Origin: Calvatia gigantea
Taxonomy: Eukaryota > Basidiomycota > Agaricomycetes > Agaricales > Lycoperdaceae
Direction of reading: 5' to 3'
Assembly (NCBI GenBank): GCA_025093985.1
Contig: JACAAK010000003.1
Span: 2,790,001 to 2,854,000 of the forward strand
DNA length: 64,000 nucleotides
The notes below the pieces were generated by a model that was not told the origin of the DNA, searched no databases, and saw only the letters and a list, made by a program, of their open reading frames with translations. The position numbers were made by a program, and so were the translations under genes. Shown here in pieces: positions 1 through 11,008 of this stretch (position 1 is the first letter of the stretch; each line of letters starts with the position of its first letter).

Positions 1-36
1 AGAAACCCTACTTATGGCTGACGTACTAAATACCAG

Positions 37-868
37 GCCGACTCGGGAGAGCTGTTAGCCTGTCTGAAAGAAGTTTCCTTGTGAGTCCCAAACTCTTTTC
101 CGTTGAAAGGTGACACAGTTGTGTCGATATCAACAGACCATTCCTCAAAGTTGCCTGTGGTTCAGAGCTGAGGGAAAGAGGAAAAGGCGGCCATTTGGGA
201 CCTCTTTGAGGTGAACATGTTTGACTTGTACGCTTATTACAGTCCACAGAGTACAGTACAGGGATTAACATGATGCCTCAGGTACTCTAACTCGTCCTTC
301 GGTTGGAAACCTGCGAAGCGAAAGAAGGAGCTATTTCACAACCTGTCCCGGTTCCTGATCGTGTATGGCTCCGGAGCGAGAACTGAAGTGCTCGCCTTCT
401 GTATGTTTCGGTTCGAAAACGAAGAAGGGGAAAACGTCGTGTATTGGTAATGTGCAGTAACGGGACAAAGGTGCCGGATCAGTAAAGCTGACTGGAGCAG
501 CTACGACATCCAGATATCCTCTAAGTACCGCCGGACTGGCATTGGCAAGAAACTGATTGAGGTCCTGCGGATAATCGGCAAGGCGTTCGAGATGGAGAAG
601 GTTGCTTTGACGGTGCTGAAAGGTCTGCCATTCTCAATAGCTGATAGTGTTTCTCGCATTGAAAGTGCACAAGCCAACACGAAGGCTGTTGCATTCTATG
701 GCGCGTGCGGGTACGTAGTACCTTGCGGACCACATTGTACGATTTACTTAGTTCAACAGTTTCGAAATCGATCCCGCCTCACCCAGCCTATATCTGCCCG
801 AGGATGATCCAAGTAGGGAGGGTTATGATTACGAAATTTTGTCGAAGGTCATTCATTCATCGGCGTAA
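37..868 (+). CDS. N-alpha-acetyltransferase 40-like (NatD), 5' end outside window
   Basis: GNAT-fold acetyltransferase of the NAA40/NatD type, which in characterised species acetylates the N-terminus of histones H4 and H2A. The splice-joined reading shows WDLFEVNMFDLY, then SSFGWKPAKRKKELFHNLSRF, YDIQISSKYRRTGIGKKLIE (the acetyl-CoA loop is RRTGIGKK) and ANTKAVAFYGACGFEIDP. Introns lie near 206-275, around 450-490, at about 620-673 and at about 711-770; the last joins GCG TGC GG to T TTC GAA. The protein ends LSKVIHSSA. An intron 3' end (TACCAG at 31-36) opens the window, so the first exon lies upstream. The exon between 37 and about 180 is not resolved with certainty. Next gene follows on the same strand after about 100 bp. 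Confidence 0.8.
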
Positions 869-974
869 CTTAGCTGTTATCAATAACAGGTGTTGTGTGA
901 TATTGTTTGGCTAAGGCTTCCTCAGGCTTCCGAGTTGCTTTCAGCGCCAGGAAGCCGTTTTGACCATCGAAATA

Positions 975-1418
975 ATGTTGTCGACAACCACTCGTGCTGT
1001 ACGTCCTTGCTTGCGTCGTATACAAGGTCGTCGCTTTGCCTCACACGAGGCTCCCCAATACAATGAGCCCTCGGGCTACCTCTTTGGTGAAAAGGCAGGC
1101 CATTGCAGAGTTTCTAGCTTAGGCCTGGACTTACCGGTTAACCTTTCAGCCCCTGGCACCAGGTCAGAAACGCGTGAAGGAGGACTGGGAGAACATTTGG
1201 TATTGGGGAATGTTTGGCTCTATGGGATTTGCAGCAGTAATGTTGTACTACAAGCCAGATACCAGGTTCGCTTCAAACTGTTATTCCTCTGACTCGACGA
1301 TGCTAACTTGCCCTCAAGTATACAAACTTGGGCTCTCGAGGAGGCCAAGAGTAGAATGGAGGCTCGAGGGGAGAGATACAAGTATGAACCATCATCGCTG
1401 TCGTCAACTACTTCATGA
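975..1418 (+). CDS. NADH:ubiquinone oxidoreductase ESSS subunit (NDUFB11-like), complex I
   Basis: Accessory subunit of the membrane arm of mitochondrial complex I. Three exons (975-1094, 1150-1265, 1319-1418) give 111 residues. They begin MLSTTTRAVRPCLRRIQG, a basic mitochondrial leader, followed by SGYLFGEK, then PLAPGQKRVKEDWENIWYWG, one membrane segment (MFGSMGFAAVMLYYKP) and a charged tail IQTWALEEAKSRMEARGERY. This order of conserved GYLF, KEDWE, membrane helix and tail is the family signature. The first intron (1095-1149) keeps the frame only with a GC donor (AAG|GCAGGC). Reading on to the nearest GT would add residues not expected in the family. Convergent with the GCSH gene. Confidence 0.88.
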
Positions 1419-1566
1419 TGGTTTTTCTCGAATCTTTCCATATAATATATATCGCGCTTCATCTATATTTTTGGACACCCGGGGCATGGACAAAGATTAT
1501 GATACTCTAGATGAATCCAAAGCTCGCAGAAAACAACTTCTAATGACAAATGTTCTTGTGGGGAAA

Positions 1567-2257
1567 TCATTGTTCCTCAACGAATTTGGTGTAGGCTTCT
1601 TCTGTGAGGAGATTGTCTATCTCTGACGGATTCGACAATTTAATTTTGCAAAGCCATCCTGTGCAGTCATAAGTTAGCCCTGGGCTCAGTATTCAACGTG
1701 TTTGATCTTACCATCTTCCTCAGCAGACTTATTGAGCAAGTTAGGTTGGTCTCCAAGTTTTTCGTTGACCTCTTCGATGGTGCCCGAAACGGGAGAATAC
1801 TGTTCGGAGAAGCCGGTTGTTAATAAACCGAACCCGGTGTTGAAAGGTGACTTACAATATCGGAAGCTGCCTTCACACTCTCTACGGCGCCAATAGGATC
1901 TGAACAAACTCAGTAGCGTTCCAACGTGTCCACCATAGCGTAGAGACCAACCATTTTGATCAACCTTTTTCCCAATTTTTGGCAATTCCACGAACACGAC
2001 ATCCCCGAGAGTGGATTGCGCGTGGTCGGTAATGGTGATGATACCTAAACCTGTTTGGTCGTCATAAGAGATAGTCTCGTGTTCCTCGGTGTAGCGTTTG
2101 GCTAGACAACGTTATGAGGGTATGTTTCGAAAGGAAGTCAAAAGAACTGACTTATCAAAGTACGGATTCCGAAGTTCGCGTAGTTCGCCGGGGTCTGCCT
2201 GCGGAGGGTAGTGAAAGCTGTCCTTGGGCAGATTGCGTTTCGGAGGATGGATTGCAT
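1567..2257 (-). CDS. GCSH: Glycine cleavage system H protein, mitochondrial
   Basis: Lipoyl-carrying H protein of the mitochondrial glycine decarboxylase complex; it shuttles the methylamine group between P, T and L proteins. Joined exons read MQSILRNAICPRTAFTTLRR (basic leader), KRYTEEHETISYDD, ITDHAQSTLGDVVFVELPKI, then the lipoylation site GAVESVKAASDI (the lysine of ESVKAASD). After that come YSPVSGTIEEVNEKLGDQP and a C-terminus DGWLCKIKLSNPSEIDNLL ending TKFVEEQ. There are four introns. The last (about 1627-1711) splits the conserved EDGW and hides the real C-terminus from a simple ORF search. Start is the first Met before the leader; ACC AAA CGC joins the leader to KRYTEEHE. Confidence 0.93.
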
Positions 2258-2608
2258 GAGGGATATGGGACAACTTCGACAGAGAACGGGAGAATATGGA
2301 ATTTAACCTGCGAAATCCCGGACGGACCGCCTTCCCTTACCTTTTATGTAATCTCAGCCGCACATAAGATATTTTTATGAAGGTGTGCTCAAAAGTAGTT
2401 GGGTTTGAAGTGTCGAGCTCGTTTAAAATATCGTTTCAAAGACGTGGAATAGGCGAAAAATTGCTCATGCATTGGTCTAATAAATTATGCGATATCAAAT
2501 ACGTGCGGCTGGGGTAGTGCCAACACAAGACAAGCCATAAAAATCTATTACTTTTTATGCCGAGTAGGGATGATGACTGTATTGTGCTGATCAGGGTAGT
2601 TCATCTTT
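2258..2608. other. Intergenic region between GCSH and mitochondrial EF-Tu
   Basis: About 350 bp holding the GCSH upstream region and the EF-Tu 3' end; both genes are on the minus strand. I see no further gene or RNA in it. Confidence 0.5.
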
Positions 2609-4582
2609 CTAAACCTCTTCGAGAACCTTGGTGACGATGCCAGTACCGACTTATCGGGAAAGTTGAGCAAAAGTACTTCTCACAACTATTATGAATACTT
2701 ACTTGTCTTGTTGCCCTCACGAAGAGTGAATCTAGTAGGGAGTAAAGTAGGTGTCGAGTAGAAATAATAACTGGGTAGCTTACCGAGTACCAACTTCAGC
2801 CGCAACATCATGCACAAGATCACAAATGAGTTCAACGTTATCACCGGGCATGATCTGGTTTGACCGTCAATCATGATTCAATTATTCATGTAGCAAAAGC
2901 AAACCATTTTTTCGTCAGCATCAGGAGTGCCTTCGGGCCATTGAAGCGAAACGTTGATGTCAGCCGTGCGAAGGTAGAGTTGGGGTCGGTAGTTGGCCAT
3001 GAAAGGATTTGTGCGGCCGCCTGAGTAGAGCAATTAATTACCTCAAGGTTACACAGCGGTATATAGACTTACCTTCATCTTTGGTTAAAACATAAACCTG
3101 AGCCTGGAACTTCTTGACTGATTTCATAGTTCCGGGGGCAGCCAAGACTTGTCCGCGGCGAAGCTGCTCGCGTTTGATACCTCGAAGAAGGGCGCCCATA
3201 TTGTCACCTGCTTGTGCCTAAAATATAGCTGTTAAAGAAGGGGTTCTCTTTGGCCTTGTTAAATTTCGGCACACCCTATCCAATTCCCTACGGAACATCT
3301 CTGAAGGAAGATTAAATAAAGATAAACGAGTAAGAGTGAGATGAAACTCACCAATGCCGATAAGGGTAGTCTTCATGGTGGAACCATGGCCAATAACTTC
3401 AACTTCAGCACCCTTGTTAGCGGTTCCACGTTCAACCTAGGCGAAGTATCCAGTGTTAATATCACACTGTGTCCGGAAGTAATCCACTAACACGACCAGT
3501 GGCGACGGTTCCGCGGCCTGAGATGGAGAAGACATCTTCAATGGGCATGAGGAATGGTTGGTCAAAGTCACCTGGGAGGAAGTTTGAGTGATGGATATAG
3601 GAACGAATGGTTAGAGTAACATACGGGGAGGAAGTTCGAGCCAATTGTCACAAGCCTTGACCAATTCTTGAATCTTAGTAGCACCAATTTCGGGATCACG
3701 TCCTTCAAGAGCGGCAAGAGCAGAACCCATAATGATAGGAGTCTCATCACCGTCGAACTTGTAAGTTGATAGAAGCTCGCGCATTTCCATGTCGACAAGT
3801 TCCAACATTTCAGGATCGTTGATTTGGTCGACTTTGTTAATGAAGACAACCAGCCTCTTGATACCAACTTGGCGAGCAAGCAACAGATGCTCTCGAGTCT
3901 GAGGCATTTGACCATCCGTGGCCGAGACCACGATAATTGCACCGTCCATCTGAGCCGCACCAGTAATCATGTTCTTAATGTCTGAGTAATATTAAGATCG
4001 GGTCGAATCATAGAGGGCAAGAAACTCACAGTCAGCGTGTCCCGGGCAGTCAATGTGACCATAATGACGGTTGGACGTCTCGTATTCGACATGAGACGAG
4101 TTAATGGTGATACCGCGGGCCTTCTCTTCAGGTGCTTTGTCGATCTGGTTATAGTCGGTGAACTTGGCACCACCTTGTTCGGCAAGGACCTTTGTGATAG
4201 CAGCGGTTAATGTCGTCTTTCCGTGGTCAACGTGACCTGAGTCACGAGTTAATGCTAAATCCTGCAGCCTGGAGTAGTTGGACGTACCAATTGTACCGAT
4301 GTTCATGTGGGGCTTGGACCGCGAGAATTGTTCAGCATAACCCCTGCGAGCAACTAAAAGCTACTTAAGGACGCGTCCAGGACGTGTCTTTATGAATGTG
4401 TGCGTACTCAAGCTAGCCGAGGTGGCCAAAGGAAAGACCGGTTTGAAGGAACCACGTTGGCACGCAGTCAAAAGGGAAACTATGGGGTGGTAAGTAGAAT
4501 AGAAGAGCAAGGAATCGAGAGACATACGGCGCGACGATGCCAGTCCGCGAGAGACGGCCTTGCAAGTGGCCAAAGGGAGCAT
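2609..4582 (-). CDS. TUF1: Mitochondrial elongation factor Tu
   Basis: Bacterial-type EF-Tu that brings aminoacyl-tRNA to mitochondrial ribosomes. The G1 motif [10 protein letters not shown] is split by an intron (about 4238-4287). It is followed by [35 protein letters not shown], the G4 motif INKVDQ and the domain-II signature [20 protein letters not shown]. The C-terminus is [13 protein letters not shown]. Roughly ten introns interrupt it. The N-terminus [18 protein letters not shown] is a mitochondrial leader, and [20 protein letters not shown] precedes the G domain. An in-frame Met at 4615 (MAQVSSFNANI...) is an alternative start. Divergent from PEX14 with less than 100 bp between start codons. 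Confidence 0.95.
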
Positions 4583-4673
4583 GATGTTCGCGTTGAAAGA
4601 AGAAACCTGAGCCAATTCTCGAAATTTGATTCCACCGCCGGCTGGCTCCGCTGGGAAGTGATCCCGCCCAAAT
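4583..4673. promoter_or_regulatory. Very short bidirectional promoter, EF-Tu / PEX14
   Basis: Only 91 bp (or 58 bp if EF-Tu starts at 4615) separate the divergent start codons of mitochondrial EF-Tu and PEX14, so 5' UTRs and promoter elements must overlap or lie within coding sequence. If PEX14 starts at the downstream Met (4737), the gap is about 150 bp. No TATA box stands out. Confidence 0.5.
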
Positions 4674-5875
4674 ATGGCAATTCCCCATTCCGCAGGTGCG
4701 TCTGAATCTTGCAGCGCCTCTCCGGTCTCTTGCGAAATGTCTTCTCCGGACCGTCAAGAGCTTGTTCGAAATGCAGTCGTTTTTTTGCAGGATTCAAAGG
4801 TCTGGTCTTGTGTCTTTTGTATTTGCATATCACTACGACTGAAGGATTGGAACAGACACAGGCATCTCCCCTCACTCAACGGATCCAGTTTCTTGAAGCC
4901 AAGGGTCTGACACCTCCTGAAATTGACATGGCCATTAAGCAGGCCTCTGCCAGTCCCCCGCTACCGGGTTATCAACCAAATTACCCTTCGAACTACGGTC
5001 CTACACCATATCCCATGGTTCCTCTACGCGCCCAAGGATGGGATTGGAGGGATTATTTTGTAAGCTCTAACCTCGCGGTGTGGTGATCAGGATAGTACTG
5101 AACTTTTGTGTCAGGTAACTGCAGTCATCTCTGGGACTATAACATACGGAGCGGTCTCATTGTTTAAGGCGTGTCCCCATCTTTCATGCTGGAACTAAAC
5201 CTCAGCTCACACCGCACCACAGAAGTACCTCCTTCCCCACCTCCAACCTCCAACTGCCTCGGCCTACGAAGAGGACAGGGACGCCCTTAGCGCTCAATTT
5301 GATGCAGCGGAAGCCCTACTCAAGGAAATTCAGAACGAAACTATGGCTGTGAAAGCGGCGGTAGAGGAGCAAAAGTCAAAGATTGACAAGACAACTCAGG
5401 ATGTTGAGGTTGTTGTTGGGGAAATGCGCCTCGGAGAAGCTAGAACCCGAGATGAGGTTCGAGAGATTCGAGAGGAGGTCAACAATATCCGCGAGATGCT
5501 GCCAAAGGTACAGGGTGGTCTGCCTTTTTTACGATCACAGGCTGAACATTATTATAGATGATCGACAGGAACAAAGAGCACCAAACCCAATCCCTGAGCG
5601 AGTTGCAACAGGAGGTAAAATCGTTGAAAGTCTTACTGCTCAATCGTCCAACCGGAGTGCCGTCGCCCTCACCTAGTCCCCTACCTCCAATGGCACGCCC
5701 TTCGATACCTGCCTGGCAACTTGCCGGTTCGACAGCTACAAGTGGGGCGTCTGGAGGAACCAATGCTATTACCGATTCACCCATAACTGCAGCCCCGACT
5801 TCCATGTATCCGACCAGCACCAGTGCAATGCCCATCAGCAATGGGAAAGGTAAAGAGATTGCGAACGGACGTTAG
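4674..5875 (+). CDS. PEX14: Peroxin-14, peroxisomal docking protein
   Basis: Peroxisomal membrane protein that docks the PTS receptors Pex5/Pex7. The conserved N-terminal domain is assembled across an intron: RQELVRNAVVFLQDSK then TQASPLTQRIQFLEAKGLTP and PEIDMAIKQA. A Pro/Tyr-rich stretch precedes WDWRDYF, then a hydrophobic segment VTAVISGTITYGAVSLFKKY and a coiled coil of about 100 residues (AAVEEQKSKIDKTTQDVEVV onward). The Ser/Pro-rich tail ends NGKGKEIANGR. The intron at 5169-5222 needs a GC donor (TTT AAG|GCGTGT ... CACAG|AAG TAC). The start at 4674 gives MAIPHSAGASES; the downstream Met at 4737 (MSSPDRQELVR) is equally plausible. Confidence 0.92.
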
Positions 5876-6050
5876 CACATCCCCCTCCCCTCCTGCATCC
5901 TAGAATATCTTCTCTTGTGGTCAATTTGAGTGTACAGTTTGTAGAATATTGCTATTTATCAAGCTGAAAACGAGTGGCAGTGAGGGGTTAGCACGTGATT
6001 ATCGGGATGTTTGCTGGGCAAGTGGGATTTTGGGTTGGAACACATATTTC

Positions 6051-9041
6051 ATGTTCTCTCAGCTCCGTCACACTGTTGAGAGCTTCGCTACCCAACCACA
6101 CAGCTCTACAGATACCACAATAGATGAGCAGGCTGGCTCTGTCACTTCCGAGTCTCATTCCGTGGGTGGTCCCCTTGGTTCAACCTCCCCCGTGTCCTCA
6201 GGCCAGCTTGCGGAATCTGCGCTCTCAAACTTGCGCAAGTCTCTCGCGTCACATCGGACAGGTCCTCCCATAACGAAAGCCGCATCGGCACCTCCTGCTG
6301 TTCCCTCTGAAAAGCCTCGACAAAAAGTGAGCTTGGAGGAGCGATTACGTGCAAGGATTCGTTCGGCCACCGACGTCACTGCCTCTGCATCAAGCTCATC
6401 CGAACACGCGCCAGCCGAAACCAGCGTGGTAAAGGAGAGTTCGATCTCTCCTTCATCTATTCCACTTCCTGATTCTCCGGTGGCTTCACCTCGTTCGTCT
6501 GAAGCAAAAGAAAGCGACGCAAAGTCACAAACATCTGAAGGAGAGAACTTATCAGAAAGCGTCGAGACACCAGACGCACAACCCGTTAATTTGGCTGGGA
6601 CGGAGACTGAGGCAGACGTCGATGCGGACACAACAGAAACTCGGCCCGTAAATAGTGACGCCAACCCAACCGATAGCGAGTTAAACGACAAGGAACCCCA
6701 AGAGGATACCGAAGTAGAGGAGGATCTTTCCCTGGAGCTAGATGACGCATCAACAAATTCAAACTCTCAGGAGGAACTTCCAAGAGTGTCAAATCCAGGT
6801 GAAGGGGTGCGGGAAAGCAAGGAGTCGGATATTGAAGCGCTGCAGGCACGGTTGAAACAGGTCGAACAGCGGTTCGCAGGTTGGTGGTTGTCGATTTGTA
6901 CTACCACGACGAGTCTCACCTAATGGATTGCACTCAGATGTATCAACTTCGTTCAAGCGCCTCCAAGCAGAGAAACTCGCCGCGGACTCGGTCCTCCGTG
7001 AGCTAACTCCACTTACAAGCATCCAAGATGCGACTGCACTGAAAGAATATATCGTAAATATGGATACAAAAACAGAGGTTGGTACCCGTTGGCATACCCG
7101 CCGATTAATGTCTCATTGCATTCCATAGGTTCTACAGGAGGAACTTAAACGGTTGAACGGAAAGCTCGAAGGTGCCTTCTCACCTAGCGCCCTCCCTCTA
7201 CCTGTTACTAAGCCTACTCTCAACAGTCCAGGAGGACCGAATCGAAGAACTCAGAGAAACACACAAGTTCTCTTCGGCCTCTCAGGAGGATCAAGTTGGC
7301 AGACTACAAAAGCATCTCCGTGAGACAGAAGCCTTGTTAGCGGAGGCTCAAAAAACCGTGGCAACCCTTGAGGAGACGGTGTCACAGAAAGAGAGCGAGA
7401 TTAAGCGTCTCAAATCTGATGCCGAACGGCTGAATACTGTGGTGAAGGAGGAAGAAGAGAAGCGGACAAAAGCTATCAGTCTACTCAAATCGATCAGACA
7501 AAAGCTCGTTAAAGCAGAGAAAGACAAGGAGGATGCGTTGAAGGAAGTTGTTGCTCTGCGCGAGAAGAATAAGGCCGATTTGGAGACGGAGCAAACAGAG
7601 AGAAAAAGACTTGAGCGTGAGGTGGAGGTCACCCACGCAGAGAAGGAGATATCCCTAGCAAACTTACGAGCCCAGTTCGAGAAGGAGATCGCCAGCCTTA
7701 AGGATCTTCACGGTAAGGAGCTGGCGGCTACGCGAAGTCAATTTGAACTGGATGCCATCACGACAAAGGTGCCGTAGTCGCCACTGTGCTATCCTTGTTC
7801 GTGTCGAGTCTCACGCAATCTTTAGAGCACCCACAACAAGGAGGTTGCGTCGAAGAACTCACATATAAGCACCCTTGAAGCTTCCCTTAACAAAGTTACA
7901 AGGGACAAGAATACATTCTTCGAGCAGCTACAAATTCGGCAAGCAGAGACAGAATCCGCGCAGTCCCACCTGGAGAGCGTTCAACATCAGAATACTGAAC
8001 TGCAATACCAGCTTCGAGAAGCCAACGACCGCATTACGTTGTTAAAAGATGACCTTGACGAACTGCAACGCGAACAGGAGCTTCGAGCTCGCGAACCCTC
8101 GACCTCAGTCGAGAATATTGCACACCTCTTGGCTGCCACGGAATCTAAATATGAAGCCAAGGTTGCTGAGTTGAAGAGGGTCAATGTGACGTTAGAAAAA
8201 GAGCGAAACGATAGTGAAGCGGAATGGAGTCGCAAACTCAAGGATAGAGGCTCAGAGATTGAGGAGTTGAAGCGGTTGTTAGGGAATTTTACGAGAAACC
8301 AGGAGAAAGAGGAAGAAGCTGTTGCCGGGCTCGAGACAGAACTTGAGCTCAAGCGAGAGGAGGTTTCAGCTTTGCAGCATCAAGTAGCTGATGTGACCAA
8401 GACTTGCAGCCGTCTCGAAAGTGCACAGGTATGGATCGTTCCTTCAAATGGAGTCATTTACTTCGAACTGATAAAATGCCCTCAGTCCACTGCACAAGCC
8501 ATTGCTAGCGGCCTTCAAGCTAAAATTATAACCTTAGAGAAGCAAATTGAAGATGGCAAGGTTAAGGATGCCCATTTGCGGCAAACCAATAAGGTAAGGA
8601 GGCGTACATTACTGGAAATATATGAGCTGAAGCACCCGTACTTTAGTCCCTGCGAGATGAATTGCGCAAAGTGCAATCGTCTGTTGCTTTGCTAGAGAAG
8701 CAAAGGAACCCTGGTGTCGGGTATTGGACAACTCGAACGAGCGAGAGCAGCAATCCCGGAGAATCGGGGACAGCGACATCCGCGACAGGTACGCCCCGTG
8801 CTAATTCCCCAGCACCCGGTTCGCCTGGCGGCAACAGCGAAGAGGAGGTCAATTTGGAATATTTGCGCAACGTCATTTTGCAATTCTTAGAACACAAGGA
8901 AATGAGGGTAAGTCTCTCTACAGGGATGCGCCGCCTTTAACCGACTGAAGACTTCATATATAGCCTAACCTCGTCCGAGTATTGTCCATTATCTTACATT
9001 TTACACCTCAGGAAACACGTCGTCTAATGTCCAAAGTCTGA
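6051..9041 (+). CDS. GRIP-domain golgin (Imh1-like), Golgi coiled-coil tether
   Basis: Peripheral Golgi protein recruited by Arl1 GTPase and acting as a vesicle tether. A Ser/Thr/Glu-rich disordered N-terminus (about 300 residues, starting MFSQLRHTVESFATQP) is followed by a very long coiled coil (for example VGRLQKHLRETEALLAEAQ). The C-terminus is a GRIP domain split by the last intron: NLEYLRNVILQFLEHKEMR then PNLVRVLSIILHFTPQETRR, ending LMSKV. The tyrosine of NLEYLRN is the Arl1-binding position in the family. At least seven introns; joins checked at LEVQEDRIEELR and TKSTHNKEVASK. Tail-to-tail with the PIL1 gene, about 100 bp apart. Confidence 0.9.
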
Positions 9042-9147
9042 TATTCTTTTCTTAATTATATATCATGTGCTTTACGAGATACCCAAGCAAGATTACCTTG
9101 AAATCATAATTGAAGCTTCGTTCACTACGCAAGCCACCGGGCCTTGA

Positions 9148-10862
9148 TTAGATATCCTCATAAGGGGGCAAATCGTCATCTCCGTCCTTCTTTTCGGTTT
9201 TCTTTGTGTCGCTAGAAGAACCTGCCCCAAGCAGACGCTCCCTCTCTTCTCTCTCGAGCCTCTTCTTCTCCTCTTCGACACCCTCGTACCTCGCTGGTTG
9301 ACTACCCGTGACAGCTGGAGGTGCTTGCGGGGGTTGGCCCTGTACGGGTACTGATTGTGAATAAGTTGCGGCCAAACGCCGTTTCTCCTCTTCAGCAGTT
9401 TCATATTTGGGCACAGTACCCTGTGGAGTACCGGTCCCAACCGGGCTGGAAGGAGAGTTGCGAATGTCACGCAGCGATCCAGTCGCAGGTCCAGGTCCTT
9501 CAGCTCCTGCAGTCACAGGAATCCCCGTCTCAGCAATTGTGGGAGTAACTGTGGGAACCATTGCAGTTACGGGGGATGTTGGAGTCGGAGGACCTGCTGG
9601 AAGAACAGCAGCCTGGGGTGGCGATGAAACAGCAGGAATCGGTGAAGGAGAGTTGTTGAGGGTAGTAGGGTCAAGTGGAGAGGACTGAACCTTCGGAGGG
9701 CCCGCAACAGCTGCCTGGGGCGGCGATGGACTGGAAAGCAGGGTCGTTTGGGAAGAACCGATGGTTGAGAGCTCACTGGCATGGCTTTCACCAAAGCTTT
9801 GCGTATCGGATCTGGAGAGCTCGGAGGGTGATGGTTGAGGTGGCAGGTTGATGTGCCCGGTCTTATAATTATCGAGCGCTCGCTGGAGGGATGCTCTAGC
9901 AGCACCAGTTGCTTGGGCGCCAGTGTACGGGTGCTCTGGCGTAGGAGGGATAGAAGGGAGCGCGGAAATGATAGGAGTTGCTGCTTGAGAAAGTAGGACG
10001 AGTTTCTCTCCGTACTACAGGATTCTTAATCAGAACCGGTACCTTGACAATGAGGAGAATGTTTACCTCTCTGATTGCTTCCCATTTAAGCCGCTCGCTC
10101 TCCCTGACAGCCTTGCGCTTTAGAATCTCAATCTCACGTTCTTGACCGGCATCATCCAATTCGGCTTTACGAATTTGGTCCTTGAGTTCAGCTAATTTAT
10201 TTTCCTGATTCTTTTGTTGATCATGCTCGAGTCGTGCGTATTGGGTCTGCAGGCCGGCGCGGATGTTGCGACGGGGGGCGAGTGCAGCCTCGGCGTCTCG
10301 CAAAGCCTTAAGTGACGCACGCGAAGTATCCAACTTTGTGGAAAGGGTGCCAGCCAGAGAACCCTGGACGAAGTTCAGATAGGCAAGGCGATCCGTCACT
10401 GATTTATTATGAGCGACCGTTATGTCCCTGAGATTAAGGGAAGTGCGCACCGTCCTTAAGATCTTCGGTTTCGGTCTGACCCCAAGTGTAGAGCTCTTTG
10501 CTCTGCGCCTTGGAATCGCGTGAGACGCTATCAAAGTCAAGTGCCACACCTTTTCCTGCGGTGAATTATTTTTTGGACGGGAGTTGTAGACCTGATCATC
10601 AGCCAATGTTAGTGGCGAGTTTAGCCGGGATTGAAATTAACCCTTACGAGTATTGTTGGCCGAGCGCGCGGATCTGGTGCGAGATGTTCTCGAGTGCATG
10701 AGACCTGTGGCCGCCTTGGCCAGCAGCCTGGTTGGCAGATGGCTGAGGGGCGGCGTCGGGGCTGCTGGGTCTGTTGTAGGGAAGATGAGCAGCTAAAGGA
10801 GTAGCATTGATTGCAGACTGGGCCTTGTCGGCAAAGGAAGCGAGGAAACCTGGAACTGGCAT
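9148..10862 (-). CDS. PIL1: Eisosome core component PIL1/LSP1 family, with an internal single-base frame break
   Basis: BAR-domain protein that assembles eisosomes under the plasma membrane. It reads MPVPGFLASFADKAQSAIN, HALENISHQIRALGQQYS, then after an intron (10592-10647) STTPVQKII, followed by TAGKGVALDFDSVSRDSKAQ and SKELYTWGQTETEDLKD. Next comes VTDRLAYLNFVQGSLAGTL, then RRNIRAGLQTQYARLEHDQQ and RKAVRESERLKWEAIREYGE. A long Pro/Ser/Thr tail with repeated YE(T/G)xEEEKxRL motifs ends DDDLPPYEDI. KII and TAGKG are in different frames: one extra base (10563) separates them with no room for an intron. Everything else is intact, so I take the break as an insertion in the sequence or a real +1 site. 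Confidence 0.88.
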
Positions 10863-11008
10863 TGTTAGGCAGTGCAGATGGGACGCTCAATGGAACCTTA
10901 TATGTCGTGATAAGGAATGTCGTCACCAGTTGATTATACACAGCTTACACCAAACACAACCATTACACCAATACTAAATCTGGTCAAAGCAGCGCAAGAA
11001 AAAAACAA

